DNA of 35,148 nt. It comes from Anaerolineae bacterium. Its GTDB lineage: Bacteria > Chloroflexota > Anaerolineae > Aggregatilineales > Phototrophicaceae. The first letter of the stretch is position 1. Every line of letters starts with the position of its first letter. The stretch covers positions 1-35,148 of the forward strand of contig JACSRP010000189.1 of the NCBI GenBank assembly GCA_014879665.1, in the 5' to 3' direction. The notes under the pieces are model-generated. The model was not told where the DNA came from. It made no database searches and was given only the letters and a program-made list of their open reading frames with translations. A program made the position numbers and the translations under genes. Shown here in pieces: positions 24,667 through 34,126 of this stretch.

Positions 24667-25703
24667 ATTCCCTTAAGCATTTCGGCTACGCGCACGTTAT
24701 TCCCGGTCTGGAATGAGCGAATTGCGCTGAAGACAATCGCCAATGATTGCAAATTATCCTGACAGATCGTGCCCGGCTTATGCCCGCTAGTCACCGCCTG
24801 ATAAAATTCATGGAGCAGTGCCGCTTGATTGGCATATTGGGGGCGGGCTGGCTCGATCAGCGTCAGTTCTGCAAAAGTTGTTTCGTAAAAGTCCTTGCCT
24901 TCTTGCGGCGATTCAACCTGCCGCATCTGCACAAATACCTGATCGTCACGCAGCAAGAGTACGCCGTGTTCGCAGTCAAAACGCCAATGTCCATTCCATG
25001 CTGTTGTGACTCCGGTTGCGCACCATGATCCCTCAAAGGCGACGGGTATCCCGCCAAAATTGAGCAATAATGCCGCCGAAGCATCGCCTTCAAACCAGCT
25101 CCACGCTGGATTCCAGCTTCGCCCAAAGACCGATGTGGCATCGCTGTTGAGGAAATAACGCATCAGATCGAACTGATGAATTGCCATGTCGATGATCAGG
25201 GGATAGGGCATGGTATCGCGGAAGCCGCCAAAGTGAGGCGACTTGTAAAATTCGACATTCACCGCGCCAATCTTGCCCAATATGCCCGACTGCAACACCT
25301 GTTTAGCGGTGAGGATGGGGATGCCATAGCGCCGGTTTTGCGCCACCATATGCAGCACGCCGGTTTCATTCGATGTGCGAACAATCGCCATGGCGGCTTC
25401 CAGCGTATCGGCCAGCGGCTTTTCTGATAATACGGGAATGCCTGCCCTCATGGCGGTCTCGGCAACCTGCCGGTGAAACTGCGGGGGCGTCACATCAATC
25501 ACGCCGCCGGCAGACACATTCGCCAGCGCCTGATCAAGCGTGTGGTAAATGATCGCGGGATCGAGGTTATAGCGGGCGGCCTGTGCTTGCGCGGTTGCAT
25601 CGTTGATTTCAACGAGCGCGGCATATTCTACTTCTGGCGAAGCTAGTACGGTTTGCAGCCATGTATCGCCCATGCCGCCAATGCCAACCTGAATTACTTT
25701 CAT
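24663..25703 (-). CDS. Gfo/Idh/MocA-family oxidoreductase
   Basis: A 346-aa NAD(P)-dependent dehydrogenase. The Rossmann fold at the N-terminus has VGIGGMGDTW. The family motif EKPLAD follows near residue 95, and the C-terminal alpha/beta domain begins around 120 with QNRRYG. MAIHQFDLMRYFLN holds the conserved His. Members oxidise or reduce sugars, inositols and related alcohols; the substrate is unknown here. It is translated together with the amidohydrolase (4-base overlap) and lies 70 bp after the threonine synthase gene, so all three should be on one mRNA. Confidence 0.9.
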   Translation of the reverse strand: MKVIQVGIGGMGDTWLQTVLASPEVEYAALVEINDATAQAQAARYNLDPAIIYHTLDQALANVSAGGVIDVTPPQFHRQVAETAMRAGIPVLSEKPLADTLEAAMAIVRTSNETGVLHMVAQNRRYGIPILTAKQVLQSGILGKIGAVNVEFYKSPHFGGFRDTMPYPLIIDMAIHQFDLMRYFLNSDATSVFGRSWNPAWSWFEGDASAALLLNFGGIPVAFEGSWCATGVTTAWNGHWRFDCEHGVLLLRDDQVFVQMRQVESPQEGKDFYETTFAELTLIEPARPQYANQAALLHEFYQAVTSGHKPGTICQDNLQSLAIVFSAIRSFQTGNNVRVAEMLKGI

Positions 25704-25773
25704 AAGATCACCTGAAAACGCGGAACAACGATCAGCCAGTGTACTTCGTCTGATGAACAGCTCGCAATTATTT

Positions 25774-26946
25774 TCACCCCGTGAGATGGGTGTACTTCAG
25801 CCCGTTACCGGTGATCAAAAGCACAATTCGTTCGTCAGGGTGAATGTACCCCTGTTCGAGTAAACGGGGCAGTGCGGCAACGGTGGCTGCCGCTTCGGGC
25901 GCAACGAACATGCCTTCGCCGCGCCCGATCTCGATCTGCGCGGCACGAATTTCGGAATCGGTGACGGATAAAGCGATACCGCCACTTTGACGCACCGCCC
26001 GCAAAATCAGGAAATCCCCGACTGCGGCAGGAACCCGCAGCCCATCGGCAATCGTCTCGGCATTTTGCCACATTTCCGCTGATTCAACGCCCTGTTCATA
26101 GGCGCGGACAATTGGCGCGCAGCCGGCGCTTTGCACGCTGATCATGCGTGGGCGTTTTCCCCCGATCCAGCCGAGCGCTTCCATCTCATCAAACGCCTTC
26201 CAGATGCCGACGATGCCCGTTCCGCCGCCTGTGGGGTAGATGATCACGTCAGGAAGCCGCCAATTTAGCTGCTCGGCAATTTCATAGCCCATGGTTTTCT
26301 TGCCTTCAACGCGATATGGCTCTTTCAACGTCGAAAGATCGAACCATCTCCCCTCCTCTGCGCCCTGCCGCACCAGCCTTCCGCAGTCGGTGATTAACCC
26401 ATCAACCAGCGTGATCTGTGCACCTAACGCCTTGATTTCAGCGAGGAAGGCTGGCGGCACATCTTCCGGCAGATAGACGAAAACCGGCAAGCCCGCGCGG
26501 GCGGCGTAAGCAGCGGCGGCGCTACCTGCATTGCCGGCACTGGGGATCGCCAGCGCCTTTACGCCAAGCTCGGCCGCCCGCGCAATCGCCATCACCAGCC
26601 CACGCGCTTTGAATGAGCCGGTCGGGTTAATGCCTTCATCTTTGGCGTATAAATTGCGCAGCCCGTAATGCTGAGCCAACCGTTCGACTTTCAAGAGCGG
26701 CGTGAATCCTTCGCCCAAGGTGAAGCGAAAGGCCTGATGCTGTACTGGCAGCATTTCCGCATAGCGCCACAATGTTTTGGGGCGATCTTTGAGATGATCA
26801 GGGGTAAAAGCCTGCTTTGCCGCCTCAAGGTCATAGCGCGGCAGCAGTGGTTTGCCACACGCCGGGCATAAATTAAGGATGCGATGAAAATCATAGGTTT
26901 TGCCGCAGCCGCCGCATTCTAGAAGACGAAGATAGCTTTGCATCAT
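25774..26946 (-). CDS. thrC: Threonine synthase (PLP-dependent)
   Basis: A 390-aa fold-type II PLP enzyme that makes threonine from O-phosphohomoserine. An N-terminal zinc ribbon (C11, C14, C27, C30) marks the archaeal/thermophile-type ThrC. NPTGSFKARG gives the PLP lysine (about 113), IPSAGNAGSAAAAYAARAG binds the cofactor, and PTGGGTGIVG is the phosphate-binding loop. AGGAAAGAG lies before tandem ATGs. Placement with a dehydrogenase and an acyl-D-amino-acid deacylase, not with thr genes, is odd. It could be a paralogue acting on another hydroxy-amino acid. The call to the ThrC family is firm, the exact reaction less so. Confidence 0.88.
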   Translation of the reverse strand: MMQSYLRLLECGGCGKTYDFHRILNLCPACGKPLLPRYDLEAAKQAFTPDHLKDRPKTLWRYAEMLPVQHQAFRFTLGEGFTPLLKVERLAQHYGLRNLYAKDEGINPTGSFKARGLVMAIARAAELGVKALAIPSAGNAGSAAAAYAARAGLPVFVYLPEDVPPAFLAEIKALGAQITLVDGLITDCGRLVRQGAEEGRWFDLSTLKEPYRVEGKKTMGYEIAEQLNWRLPDVIIYPTGGGTGIVGIWKAFDEMEALGWIGGKRPRMISVQSAGCAPIVRAYEQGVESAEMWQNAETIADGLRVPAAVGDFLILRAVRQSGGIALSVTDSEIRAAQIEIGRGEGMFVAPEAAATVAALPRLLEQGYIHPDERIVLLITGNGLKYTHLTG

Positions 26947-27082
26947 CTAATCTCTTTCCTCCGCGCCCTAGCGATTCAAACTCATTGACATGGATTAAAC
27001 TAATAAATTCCATGCCCACGAAATTGCTTACCAGCAGATATACTATTGCCGGTTGAGATTAACGCAGAGGCGGCTGTTTCAC

Positions 27083-27901
27083 ATGTTCGGAAAAGTTTGT
27101 TTAGTTACCGGCGCAACAGATGGCATTGGCAAAGAGACGGTTCGCGCGCTGGCAGAGGCGGGGGCAGCGGTGGTTGGCGTGGGGCGCAACCCTGCAAAAA
27201 TTCAGGCCGCGATGCAGGATATTGGCGAAACACCCGGATCGCTAGAATTCTTAACGGCTGACCTCTCCTCACAGGCGCATATTCGGATGCTGGCGGAAGA
27301 ATTCAGGCGCAAATATACACGACTGGATGTACTGGTGAATAATGCTGGCGCGCTGTTCACCAGCTATCGCGAAAGCATTGATGGCATCGAAATGACGTTC
27401 GCTTTGAACCATCTCAGCTATTTTTTACTCACGCATCTGCTGCTGGATTTGCTCATCGCCAGCGCGCCCTCACGGATCATCAATGTGGCCTCTGACGCAC
27501 ACAGCGGAAGCCAACTTAATTTAGAAGATCCCGGCAATAAACGAAGATACAGCGGGTGGGATGCGTATGGCGATTCCAAACTTGCCAATATTCTGTTCAC
27601 CTATGAACTGGCGCGGCGGCTGGCAGGCACAGGGGTGACGGTGAATGCGGTGCATCCTGGCTTTGTGAACAGCAATTTTCAGAAGGCTGCTGGCTTGAAC
27701 ATGCGCGGGCCGCTTAGCTCAAAAGAAGGCGCAGATACGCAGGTCTGGCTGGCGACTTCAGAGGATGTTGAAGGTGTGAACGGCAAATATTTTGTTCGTC
27801 GCCACGAAGCCGAGTCATCGCCAGAATCCTATAATCAGGAGGTTGCCCGGCGTTTGTGGAAGATGAGCGCAAGTATTGTCGGTCTGCCGCTGGAAAGCTG
27901 A
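27083..27901 (+). CDS. Short-chain dehydrogenase/reductase, retinol-dehydrogenase-like
   Basis: A 272-aa classical SDR. The cofactor loop is TGATDGIG near the N-terminus, LVNNAGALF stabilises the fold, and the catalytic Ser and YGDSK motif (Tyr-x-x-x-Lys) are in the usual order. VTVNAVHPGFVNSNF follows. The pattern resembles the RDH11-14/WWOX type of SDR common in bacteria as uncharacterised reductases. I start at the ATG with GGCGG upstream; the frame extends ten codons further to a TTG. It is divergent from the threonine synthase operon with about 136 bp between starts. The substrate is unknown. Confidence 0.9.
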   Translation: MFGKVCLVTGATDGIGKETVRALAEAGAAVVGVGRNPAKIQAAMQDIGETPGSLEFLTADLSSQAHIRMLAEEFRRKYTRLDVLVNNAGALFTSYRESIDGIEMTFALNHLSYFLLTHLLLDLLIASAPSRIINVASDAHSGSQLNLEDPGNKRRYSGWDAYGDSKLANILFTYELARRLAGTGVTVNAVHPGFVNSNFQKAAGLNMRGPLSSKEGADTQVWLATSEDVEGVNGKYFVRRHEAESSPESYNQEVARRLWKMSASIVGLPLES

Positions 27902-28133
27902 GCGGCAAGGGGAAACGTGTTAAAAGAAAAAGAAGTGCTGCGTGAAGGGCAGTTAAAAAGGGGTGGGAGGAGCGAGGATGCGTAAAGCGCGGATAAGGTA
28001 TGCCCTCTGCCCTACGGTGCTGCGGGTGAGGATCAAAATAGAGCACTTCATAGACAGCCGTGGAGTACTGCCCATTTCCGGCGCGGACACGCTAAAATAA
28101 GGCGAGATTAAGTTTCATTGAAGGAGTATTCTC

Positions 28134-31100
28134 TTGTCACACGCTTTTCGCTGGACGGCGCAAAAAATTCTAAAGCGTTTGTCACTGATTGAACCACTGG
28201 TTTACATTCAAAAACAAGCAATAGAACCTTTTCGTTATATAAAGCTGGAAAGCCCGCTGCAAGAACCGCCGGTAGATGTGGGGGTTGATGACAGCGCGTG
28301 GGAGGTGATTCAACCGCACAGCTACTGGGGCGAGTGGAGAGCTAATTTCGCCATGCGCAGTAGTTTCCAGATTCCGGCGGCGTGGGAGGCTGATGCGCCA
28401 ATCGCGCTGTATTTACCGATGGGCGATTCCGGCGATTTTTCGCATCCGGAGTCGCTGGCGTATATTGACGGCAAAGCGAGGGCATCGGCTGACCGGCATC
28501 ATCACGAAATTCGACTGCCCGACAGCCTGCGCGATGGCAAGCCACATTTGCTGGCGCTGCACGGCTGGACGGGACTAGGGGGGTGGAGCGAGGCTGAACC
28601 GCGCACACAGCCTTATATGCGCGAGTGCGCGGTGGTGCAGCTTCATCAGCCCACCCGCGATCTGATGGTGGCGACCAGAACGGCGCTGGATGTGGCAAAG
28701 ATGCTAGGCGAGAGCCACCCGACGACAGCCAAGCTGTACAACGCGCTGGATGCAGCCTTTCAAACACTGGACACCCGCGATCCGCTGGGGACAAGCGCAT
28801 TTTACGAGAGTGTGCCGGCTGCGCTGGATGAATTACAGCAGGGAATTGCTGCTGCTGGAGCGCCGCTGGATGTGGATATTATCGGGGCGGGACACGCGCA
28901 TATTGATGTGGCGTGGCTGTGGACGCTGGGGCAAACCCGGCGCAAGGCGGGGCGCACTTTCAGCAACGTGCTGCGGCTGATGGAGCAGTTTCCCGAATTT
29001 ACGTTCACACAAAGCCAACCGCAGCTTTACCAGTACACACTGGAAACCTATCCCGAAATATTCACGCAGATTCAAGAGCGCGTTGAGGAAGGGCGCTGGG
29101 AGTTAATCGGCGGCACGTGGGTAGAGCCGGACTGCAATACCATCGGGGCGGAATCGCTGGCGCGGCAGTTCTTGCTGGGGAGGGCGTTCTTCCGCAAGCA
29201 TTTTGATACAGAAGATACGCCGCTGTTATGGCTGCCGGATACCTTCGGCTACAGCTGGGCGCTGCCGCAGTTGATGAAACAGGCAGGCATTAATTATTTT
29301 GTGACCCATAAGATGAGTTGGAACCAGTACAACCAGATGCCAGAGCAAATACTGTGGTGGCAGGGGCTGGACGGTACGCGCATTCTGACCTATTTTTTGA
29401 CGACTCCGGAAGGCGACACCTACCTGCCCCACGCAACTACCTATAATGCGCTGATGTCGGTGGAGCAGGCTTTTGGCACATGGAAGAATTTCCGACAGAA
29501 GGGCGTACATAACGAACTGCTGATGGCCTACGGCTATGGCGACGGCGGCGGCGGCCCGACCCGCGAAATGCTGGAAAATATGGCAGCGATGGCTGAATTT
29601 CCCGGCGCGCCGCGGGTACGACCTGGAACCGTGCGCGAATTTATGGAGCGAGTGGCGGAAGATGCGTCGGACAGACTGCCGGTGTGGAATGGTGAATTTT
29701 ATCTCGAATATCATCGCGGCACCTTCACCAGCCAGAGCCGGAATAAGCGCAGCAACCGCAAAAGCGAATTTCTGCTGCACGATGCCGAATTTCTGGCGGC
29801 ATGGGCCAGCCTGAGCGCGGGTTACGCCTACCCGCACGAGACGTTCCAGCAGGCATGGGAACTGGTGTGCCTGAACCAGTTTCATGATATTTTGCCCGGC
29901 TCGTCTATTGGCGAGGTGTATGTAGACAGCGCGCGCGATTACGAGACTATCGCCCGGCTTGGAAGCAGCGCCCTTGAAGGCGCGATCAGGGCGCTGGCGA
30001 ATACGCTTCCGTCAGAAGCAACGCTGATCGCGATCAACCCGACATCGTTTGGCGGGGCGCGGGTCGGTCTGCTATCAGAGGCGCTAGCGGATGGTCAGCA
30101 AATTATTGACGGCAATACCGGCGCATCGCTGATTACGCAGGCGGTAGAGGACGGGACGCTGCTGGAACTGCCGGATACCGCGCCCTATGCGCTGACTCCG
30201 CTGCAAATAAGCGAGGCGGCGGCGCTCGCCTTCTCGAATGATCTGATCATCGGGGAAACCCCCGATGGGCTGGTGCTGGAAAACGGGCTGGTACGGGTGG
30301 CGTTCAACCGGCAGGGCGAGATCGCGCGGCTGTGGGATAAAGAGGCGGGGCGCGAAGTGCTGCCGGAAGGCGCAATCGCTAATATGCTGCTGGCGTTTGA
30401 GGATCGCCCGATGCAATTTGACGCATGGGACATTGACGTTTATTACGAAGATCGCACCGAACGCATCTCGCAAGTTGAAAGCCTGACGATTACAGAAACC
30501 GGCCCGCTGCGTGCCGGTTTTGAAATTCGCCGCCGCTACCGGAACAGCACGATTGTGCAGCGGGTATCGCTACGGCGGGGCAGCAAGCAGATTGACTTCG
30601 ATACGTGGGTGGACTGGCACGAACAGCATATCCTGCTGAAGGTGGCGTTCCCGCTGAACATCCTTTCGCCGATGGCAACTTTCGACGTTCAATGGGGCAA
30701 TGTACAGCGCCCGACACATCGCAACACTTCATGGGAGCGCGCGCGATTTGAAACCTGCGCGCATAAATGGGTTGATTTGAGCGAGAGCAACTACGGCGCG
30801 GCGCTGCTGAACGACTGTAAATATGGGCATGACGTGCTGGATAACGTGATTCGATTGACACTGCTGAAAAGCGCGACAAGCCCTGATCCACATGCGGATC
30901 AGGGGGAACACCGGATGACCTACAGCCTGCTGCCACACACTGGCGACTGGCGAAACGGGGTTGTGCCGGCGGCCTATCATCTGAATAATCCGCTGATCAT
31001 ACGGCGCGGGGCGGGCGGAAATGCGACTGAACGAGGCGCGGAATCATTTGTGCGGGTGGACTCGCCGAATGCGGTGATCGAGACGGTGAAGCAAGCGCAA

Positions 31101-31304
31101 GATGGTCATGGGGTGATCGTGCGGCTTTATGAAGACCAACGCGCGCGCGGAAAAGTGACGCTGCGGGTAGGGTTTCCGCTGGCGGCCGTTTATCATTGCA
31201 ATCTGCTTGAGGAGAACGAAGCGCGGCTTGAAACCGACGGGCAGAGCGTGAGTTTTGAACTGACGCCGTATCAGATCGTGACGCTGCGACTGGTGGCGAA
31301 ATAG
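28134..31304 (+). CDS. GH38 alpha-mannosidase
   Basis: A 1056-aa retaining alpha-mannosidase of the usual class II cytosolic/bacterial length. Residues 1-245 form the N-terminal domain. DIIGAGHAHIDVAWLW (about 247-262) holds zinc ligands, and WLPDTFGYSWALPQLM (about 366) carries the nucleophile Asp. Later come GYGDGGGGPTREML and LVCLNQFHDILPGSS, then the C-terminal beta-sandwiches. There is no signal peptide, so it acts on imported mannosides inside the cell. The start is TTG, well supported by AAGGAG eight bases upstream; no ATG gives a better N-terminus. The GH3 gene follows 179 bp downstream on the same strand. Confidence 0.95.
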   Translation: MSHAFRWTAQKILKRLSLIEPLVYIQKQAIEPFRYIKLESPLQEPPVDVGVDDSAWEVIQPHSYWGEWRANFAMRSSFQIPAAWEADAPIALYLPMGDSGDFSHPESLAYIDGKARASADRHHHEIRLPDSLRDGKPHLLALHGWTGLGGWSEAEPRTQPYMRECAVVQLHQPTRDLMVATRTALDVAKMLGESHPTTAKLYNALDAAFQTLDTRDPLGTSAFYESVPAALDELQQGIAAAGAPLDVDIIGAGHAHIDVAWLWTLGQTRRKAGRTFSNVLRLMEQFPEFTFTQSQPQLYQYTLETYPEIFTQIQERVEEGRWELIGGTWVEPDCNTIGAESLARQFLLGRAFFRKHFDTEDTPLLWLPDTFGYSWALPQLMKQAGINYFVTHKMSWNQYNQMPEQILWWQGLDGTRILTYFLTTPEGDTYLPHATTYNALMSVEQAFGTWKNFRQKGVHNELLMAYGYGDGGGGPTREMLENMAAMAEFPGAPRVRPGTVREFMERVAEDASDRLPVWNGEFYLEYHRGTFTSQSRNKRSNRKSEFLLHDAEFLAAWASLSAGYAYPHETFQQAWELVCLNQFHDILPGSSIGEVYVDSARDYETIARLGSSALEGAIRALANTLPSEATLIAINPTSFGGARVGLLSEALADGQQIIDGNTGASLITQAVEDGTLLELPDTAPYALTPLQISEAAALAFSNDLIIGETPDGLVLENGLVRVAFNRQGEIARLWDKEAGREVLPEGAIANMLLAFEDRPMQFDAWDIDVYYEDRTERISQVESLTITETGPLRAGFEIRRRYRNSTIVQRVSLRRGSKQIDFDTWVDWHEQHILLKVAFPLNILSPMATFDVQWGNVQRPTHRNTSWERARFETCAHKWVDLSESNYGAALLNDCKYGHDVLDNVIRLTLLKSATSPDPHADQGEHRMTYSLLPHTGDWRNGVVPAAYHLNNPLIIRRGAGGNATERGAESFVRVDSPNAVIETVKQAQDGHGVIVRLYEDQRARGKVTLRVGFPLAAVYHCNLLEENEARLETDGQSVSFELTPYQIVTLRLVAK

Positions 31305-31349
31305 GGGCGATAAGCGCGGAGACTGAATCCATCCAACAGAATGAAGGAC

Positions 31350-31389
31350 GCCGCGTTTATGCGGACGATCGATGGGGCGCCCCTACCGG
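31350..31389. repeat. dispersed GCCGCGTT...CGCCCCTA intergenic element
   Basis: It opens with GCCGCGTTTATGCGG and closes with GGGGCGCCCCTACCGG, which contains the palindrome GGGGCGCCCC. The copy at 34106-34126 has the same ends with the middle missing. The role is unknown. Confidence 0.4.
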
Positions 31390-31483
31390 CGGGGACACGT
31401 TTTTGCGTGCCTCTAAGGCCCGTTGAATGGGCGTGAGCCGCCGGTTATTCATTGCTAATTCTGAATCAATTGAAGGAGAAGAC

Positions 31484-33412
31484 ATGTTTCATAATCGTGC
31501 CATCATCTCTATTGTGATGGGCATCATGCTGCTGCTTGTACTCAGCGCCCCACTGCTGGCGCAGGAAACGCCGGCCTATTTGAATTCCGATCTCTCTGCG
31601 GAAGAACGCGCCGCTGATTTACTGGCGCGGATGTCGCTGGAGGAGAAAATCGGGCAAATGACGCAGGTGGAGAAGAACAGCCTAACGCCAGCAGATGTGA
31701 CCGAATGGCTGATTGGCAGCGTGCTAAGCGGGGGCGGCGGCTACCCCTCACCCAATACACCTGAAGCGTGGGCGGCGATGGTGAACGGCTTCCAAGAGGC
31801 GGCGCTGGGGACACCGCTGGCGATTCCGGTGATTTACGGCGTGGATGCAGTTCACGGGCATAACAATGTGATGGGCGCAGTGATCTTTCCGCAGAACGTG
31901 GGGCTTGGGGCGACCCGTAATGCTGAACTGGTAGGGCAAACGGCAGAGATCACCGCGCGGGAAATGATCGCTACCGGCATTTACTGGGATTTTGCGCCGG
32001 TGGTGGCGGTGCCGCAGGATATTCGCTGGGGGCGCGCCTATGAGGGCTTCGGCGAGAATACCGATCTAGTGACTGAACTGAGCACGGCTTACCTGCTGGG
32101 ATTGCAAGGCGAATCGCTGTCAGCGCCGGGATCGGTGCTGGGCACACCGAAGCATTTCATCGGGGACGGCGGCACAACGTGGGGAAGCTCACGTTTAGGG
32201 TCAGCGTATATGGATCAGGGCGAGACGCCGGTAGATGAAGCGACGCTGCGCGAACGCTACCTGCCTCCTTATATTTCGGTGATTGAGCATGGCGCGCAGA
32301 GCATCATGATCTCGTTTTCAAGCTGGGGTGGCCTGCCGATGCACGCGCAGTCTTACCTGATCAATGATGTGCTCAAAGGCGAGCTGGGTTTCACGGGATT
32401 CACGATCTCTGACTGGGCGGGAATTGACACGATCAGCGAGGACTACTATGAAGCCGTAGTGACCGCGATCAATGCCGGCGTGGATATGGCGATGGTTCCT
32501 TACGATTTTGAACGGTTCATCAGCACCATGCTGGAGGCAGTTGAGAACGGCGATATTACGCTTGAACGGATTGACGATGCCGTGAGCCGGATTTTACGGG
32601 TGAAATTTGAATTAGGATTGTTCGAGCATCCGTTTAACGATCCGGCGCTGCTGCCTGCCGTCGGCTCTGATGAGCATCGCGCCGTTGCCCGCGAGGCGGT
32701 GAGCCAATCGCTGGTGCTGCTGAAGAATGAAGGCGAGGCGCTGCCGATTTCGCCGGAAACGCAGACCGTCTTCGTAGCGGGAACTGCGGCTGACGATATC
32801 GGCTTGCAATCTGGCGGATGGACGATTGATTGGCAAGGGGGTGCTGGCAACATTACCGAGGGGACGACGATCCTTGAGGCGCTGGAGGCGGCGGTTCCTG
32901 AGACAACGGCTGTGCATTTCAACCGTTTCGGGCGCTTTGAAAATTTCAGAGATGATGCGGGAAACCCGCTGATCGCGGATGTGGGAATCGTGGTAATTAG
33001 CGAGCAGCCGTATGCTGAATATGAAGGCGACGATGCTGTGCTGGCGCTGGCGGAAACGGATTGGAGCGCGGTTGAACGACTGCGTCCACTGGTCAATAAG
33101 CTGGTGGTGATCGTGCTGTCGGGGCGACCCGTGATGATCAACGAGGCGATTATGAGCGCGGACGCGGTGGTTGCGGCGTGGCTGCCGGGCACAGAGGGCG
33201 AAGGCGTGAGCGATGTGCTGTTGGGCATAGAGCCATTCACCGGAAGGCTGCCGTATACATGGCCGCGGGATATCGAACAACTGCCCTTTGACTTCGCCAA
33301 CTTGCCAACTGAAGGCTGCGACGCGCCATTGTTTCCGTTTGATTACGGGTTGACCTATGAGAACAGCGAGTCGTCATGGGTTGATCTAGCCATAGAGTGC
33401 GCGGGCGGCTAA
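31484..33412 (+). CDS. Secreted GH3 beta-glucosidase/exo-beta-glucanase (ExoI-like)
   Basis: A secreted 642-aa two-domain GH3 enzyme that releases glucose from the ends of beta-glucans or oligosaccharides. The Sec signal (about 1-27) ends LLAQ. The TIM-barrel half has EEKIGQMTQVE, PVIYGVDAVHGHNNV, KHFIGDGGTTWG (about 222) and the nucleophile in FTISDWAGID (about 310). The second domain has LVLLKNEGEALPI and, near 507, ISEQPYAEYEGD, matching the acid/base Glu loop of barley ExoI. It lacks the fibronectin-like C-terminal domain of many GH3 enzymes. AAGGAG precedes the chosen ATG by six bases; 19 more codons are open upstream without a good start. Together with the GH144-type protein it could digest beta-glucan outside the cell. 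Confidence 0.93.
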   Translation: MFHNRAIISIVMGIMLLLVLSAPLLAQETPAYLNSDLSAEERAADLLARMSLEEKIGQMTQVEKNSLTPADVTEWLIGSVLSGGGGYPSPNTPEAWAAMVNGFQEAALGTPLAIPVIYGVDAVHGHNNVMGAVIFPQNVGLGATRNAELVGQTAEITAREMIATGIYWDFAPVVAVPQDIRWGRAYEGFGENTDLVTELSTAYLLGLQGESLSAPGSVLGTPKHFIGDGGTTWGSSRLGSAYMDQGETPVDEATLRERYLPPYISVIEHGAQSIMISFSSWGGLPMHAQSYLINDVLKGELGFTGFTISDWAGIDTISEDYYEAVVTAINAGVDMAMVPYDFERFISTMLEAVENGDITLERIDDAVSRILRVKFELGLFEHPFNDPALLPAVGSDEHRAVAREAVSQSLVLLKNEGEALPISPETQTVFVAGTAADDIGLQSGGWTIDWQGGAGNITEGTTILEALEAAVPETTAVHFNRFGRFENFRDDAGNPLIADVGIVVISEQPYAEYEGDDAVLALAETDWSAVERLRPLVNKLVVIVLSGRPVMINEAIMSADAVVAAWLPGTEGEGVSDVLLGIEPFTGRLPYTWPRDIEQLPFDFANLPTEGCDAPLFPFDYGLTYENSESSWVDLAIECAGG

Positions 33413-33774
33413 GCCAAGCCCCCCTCTCAATTCCCGCTCCGGGTATGGCTGAGGGGAAGCGGAAAGACAAACTCACCAATGGCGGGCGACCCTGGGGTCG
33501 CCCGCCATATTATCGGCACAGCAGGCAGGGGGAAGCACATCAGGGCGTACAGAATTAGAAAATAGGGTGGGAGTTAACCATCGTGAATTTATTTTATAAC
33601 TGTGGTAGGGGATCGCTTTTCGGCTGATTTTGTTTGCAACATACACGGTTAGAATTTATTCATCTGCCGAATTAGTGTGCTGCCCTTAACCGTATGCGTG
33701 GAAATTATCTGCGGCGGGGCTTAGGATAGGTTGTTGACGAAATATGCCTTTAAGTGAACGGGAGCAAAACATTG
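33413..33774. other. 362-bp intergenic spacer
   Basis: No gene is visible. It starts with a degenerate CCCCTCTC...GAGGGGAAGCGG stretch similar to the hairpin at 6368-6407, then a GC-rich hairpin (33481-33506), then AT-richer DNA before the DUF2218 gene. I found no convincing promoter boxes. Confidence 0.6.
33481..33506. terminator. GC-rich hairpin after the GH3 gene
   Basis: GGCGGGCGACC pairs perfectly with GGTCGCCCGCC around CTGG, an 11-bp stem 69 bases past the GH3 stop. No T-run follows on either strand, so it may be a transcript-end stabiliser or a dispersed palindrome and not a true intrinsic terminator. Confidence 0.5.
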
Positions 33775-34092
33775 ATGACAGCGCCTTTGCTAACCGCCGA
33801 AGCGACGGTTCAAACACCCAATGCATCTAAGATTTTGAAATGGCTGTGCGGCCACTTCAAGATAAAAGTACCGGCAGAATATGACGCGCAAAAAGGCCAT
33901 GTTGATTTCCCGTTCGGGGTATGCGAGATGACGGCGAGCGACGCGGTATTGTATATTCATGTTGCAGCGCCGAATGCTGAAGCGTTCGCGCTGATTAAAG
34001 AGGTGGTGGGCGAACATCTGGAGAAATTTGGGAACAAAGAATCGCTGCGTGCGGATTGGGAAGATAAAACGGTTACTGCCGGGGGCATGTAA
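33775..34092 (+). CDS. DUF2218 family protein
   Basis: A 105-aa protein matching the DUF2218 pattern: TPNASKILKWLCGHFKIKVP, then GHVDFPFGVCEMTAS, then EHLEKFGNKESLRADW. The family is small, soluble and of unknown function; in other bacteria it is often near iron or siderophore genes, but nothing like that is here. I start at the ATG with GGGAG ten bases upstream. A TTG one codon and a GTG seven codons earlier are also in frame. It stands alone, and its 3' end faces the terminator of the opposite-strand operon. Confidence 0.8.
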   Translation: MTAPLLTAEATVQTPNASKILKWLCGHFKIKVPAEYDAQKGHVDFPFGVCEMTASDAVLYIHVAAPNAEAFALIKEVVGEHLEKFGNKESLRADWEDKTVTAGGM

Positions 34093-34105
34093 TTAGGGGA
34101 TGAAA

Positions 34106-34126
34106 GCCGCGTTGATACGCCCCTAT
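34106..34126. repeat. dispersed GCCGCGTT...CGCCCCTA element, short copy
   Basis: GCCGCGTTGATACGCCCCTAT has the same ends as the element at 31350-31389 without the middle part. It lies between the DUF2218 stop and the terminator. Confidence 0.35.

Noticed and set aside
29226..29885. Minus-strand open frame of about 219 codons under the GH38 gene
   Set aside because: It is antisense to the catalytic domain of GH38; no family resemblance.
32500..33300. Long open frame on the minus strand (about 266 codons) under the GH3 gene
   Set aside because: It is antisense to a gene with clear GH3 motifs, has a low-complexity serine-rich translation and no ribosome site.
33481..33506. Calling the GC-rich hairpin a definite intrinsic terminator
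   Set aside because: The stem is perfect but no T-run follows on either strand.
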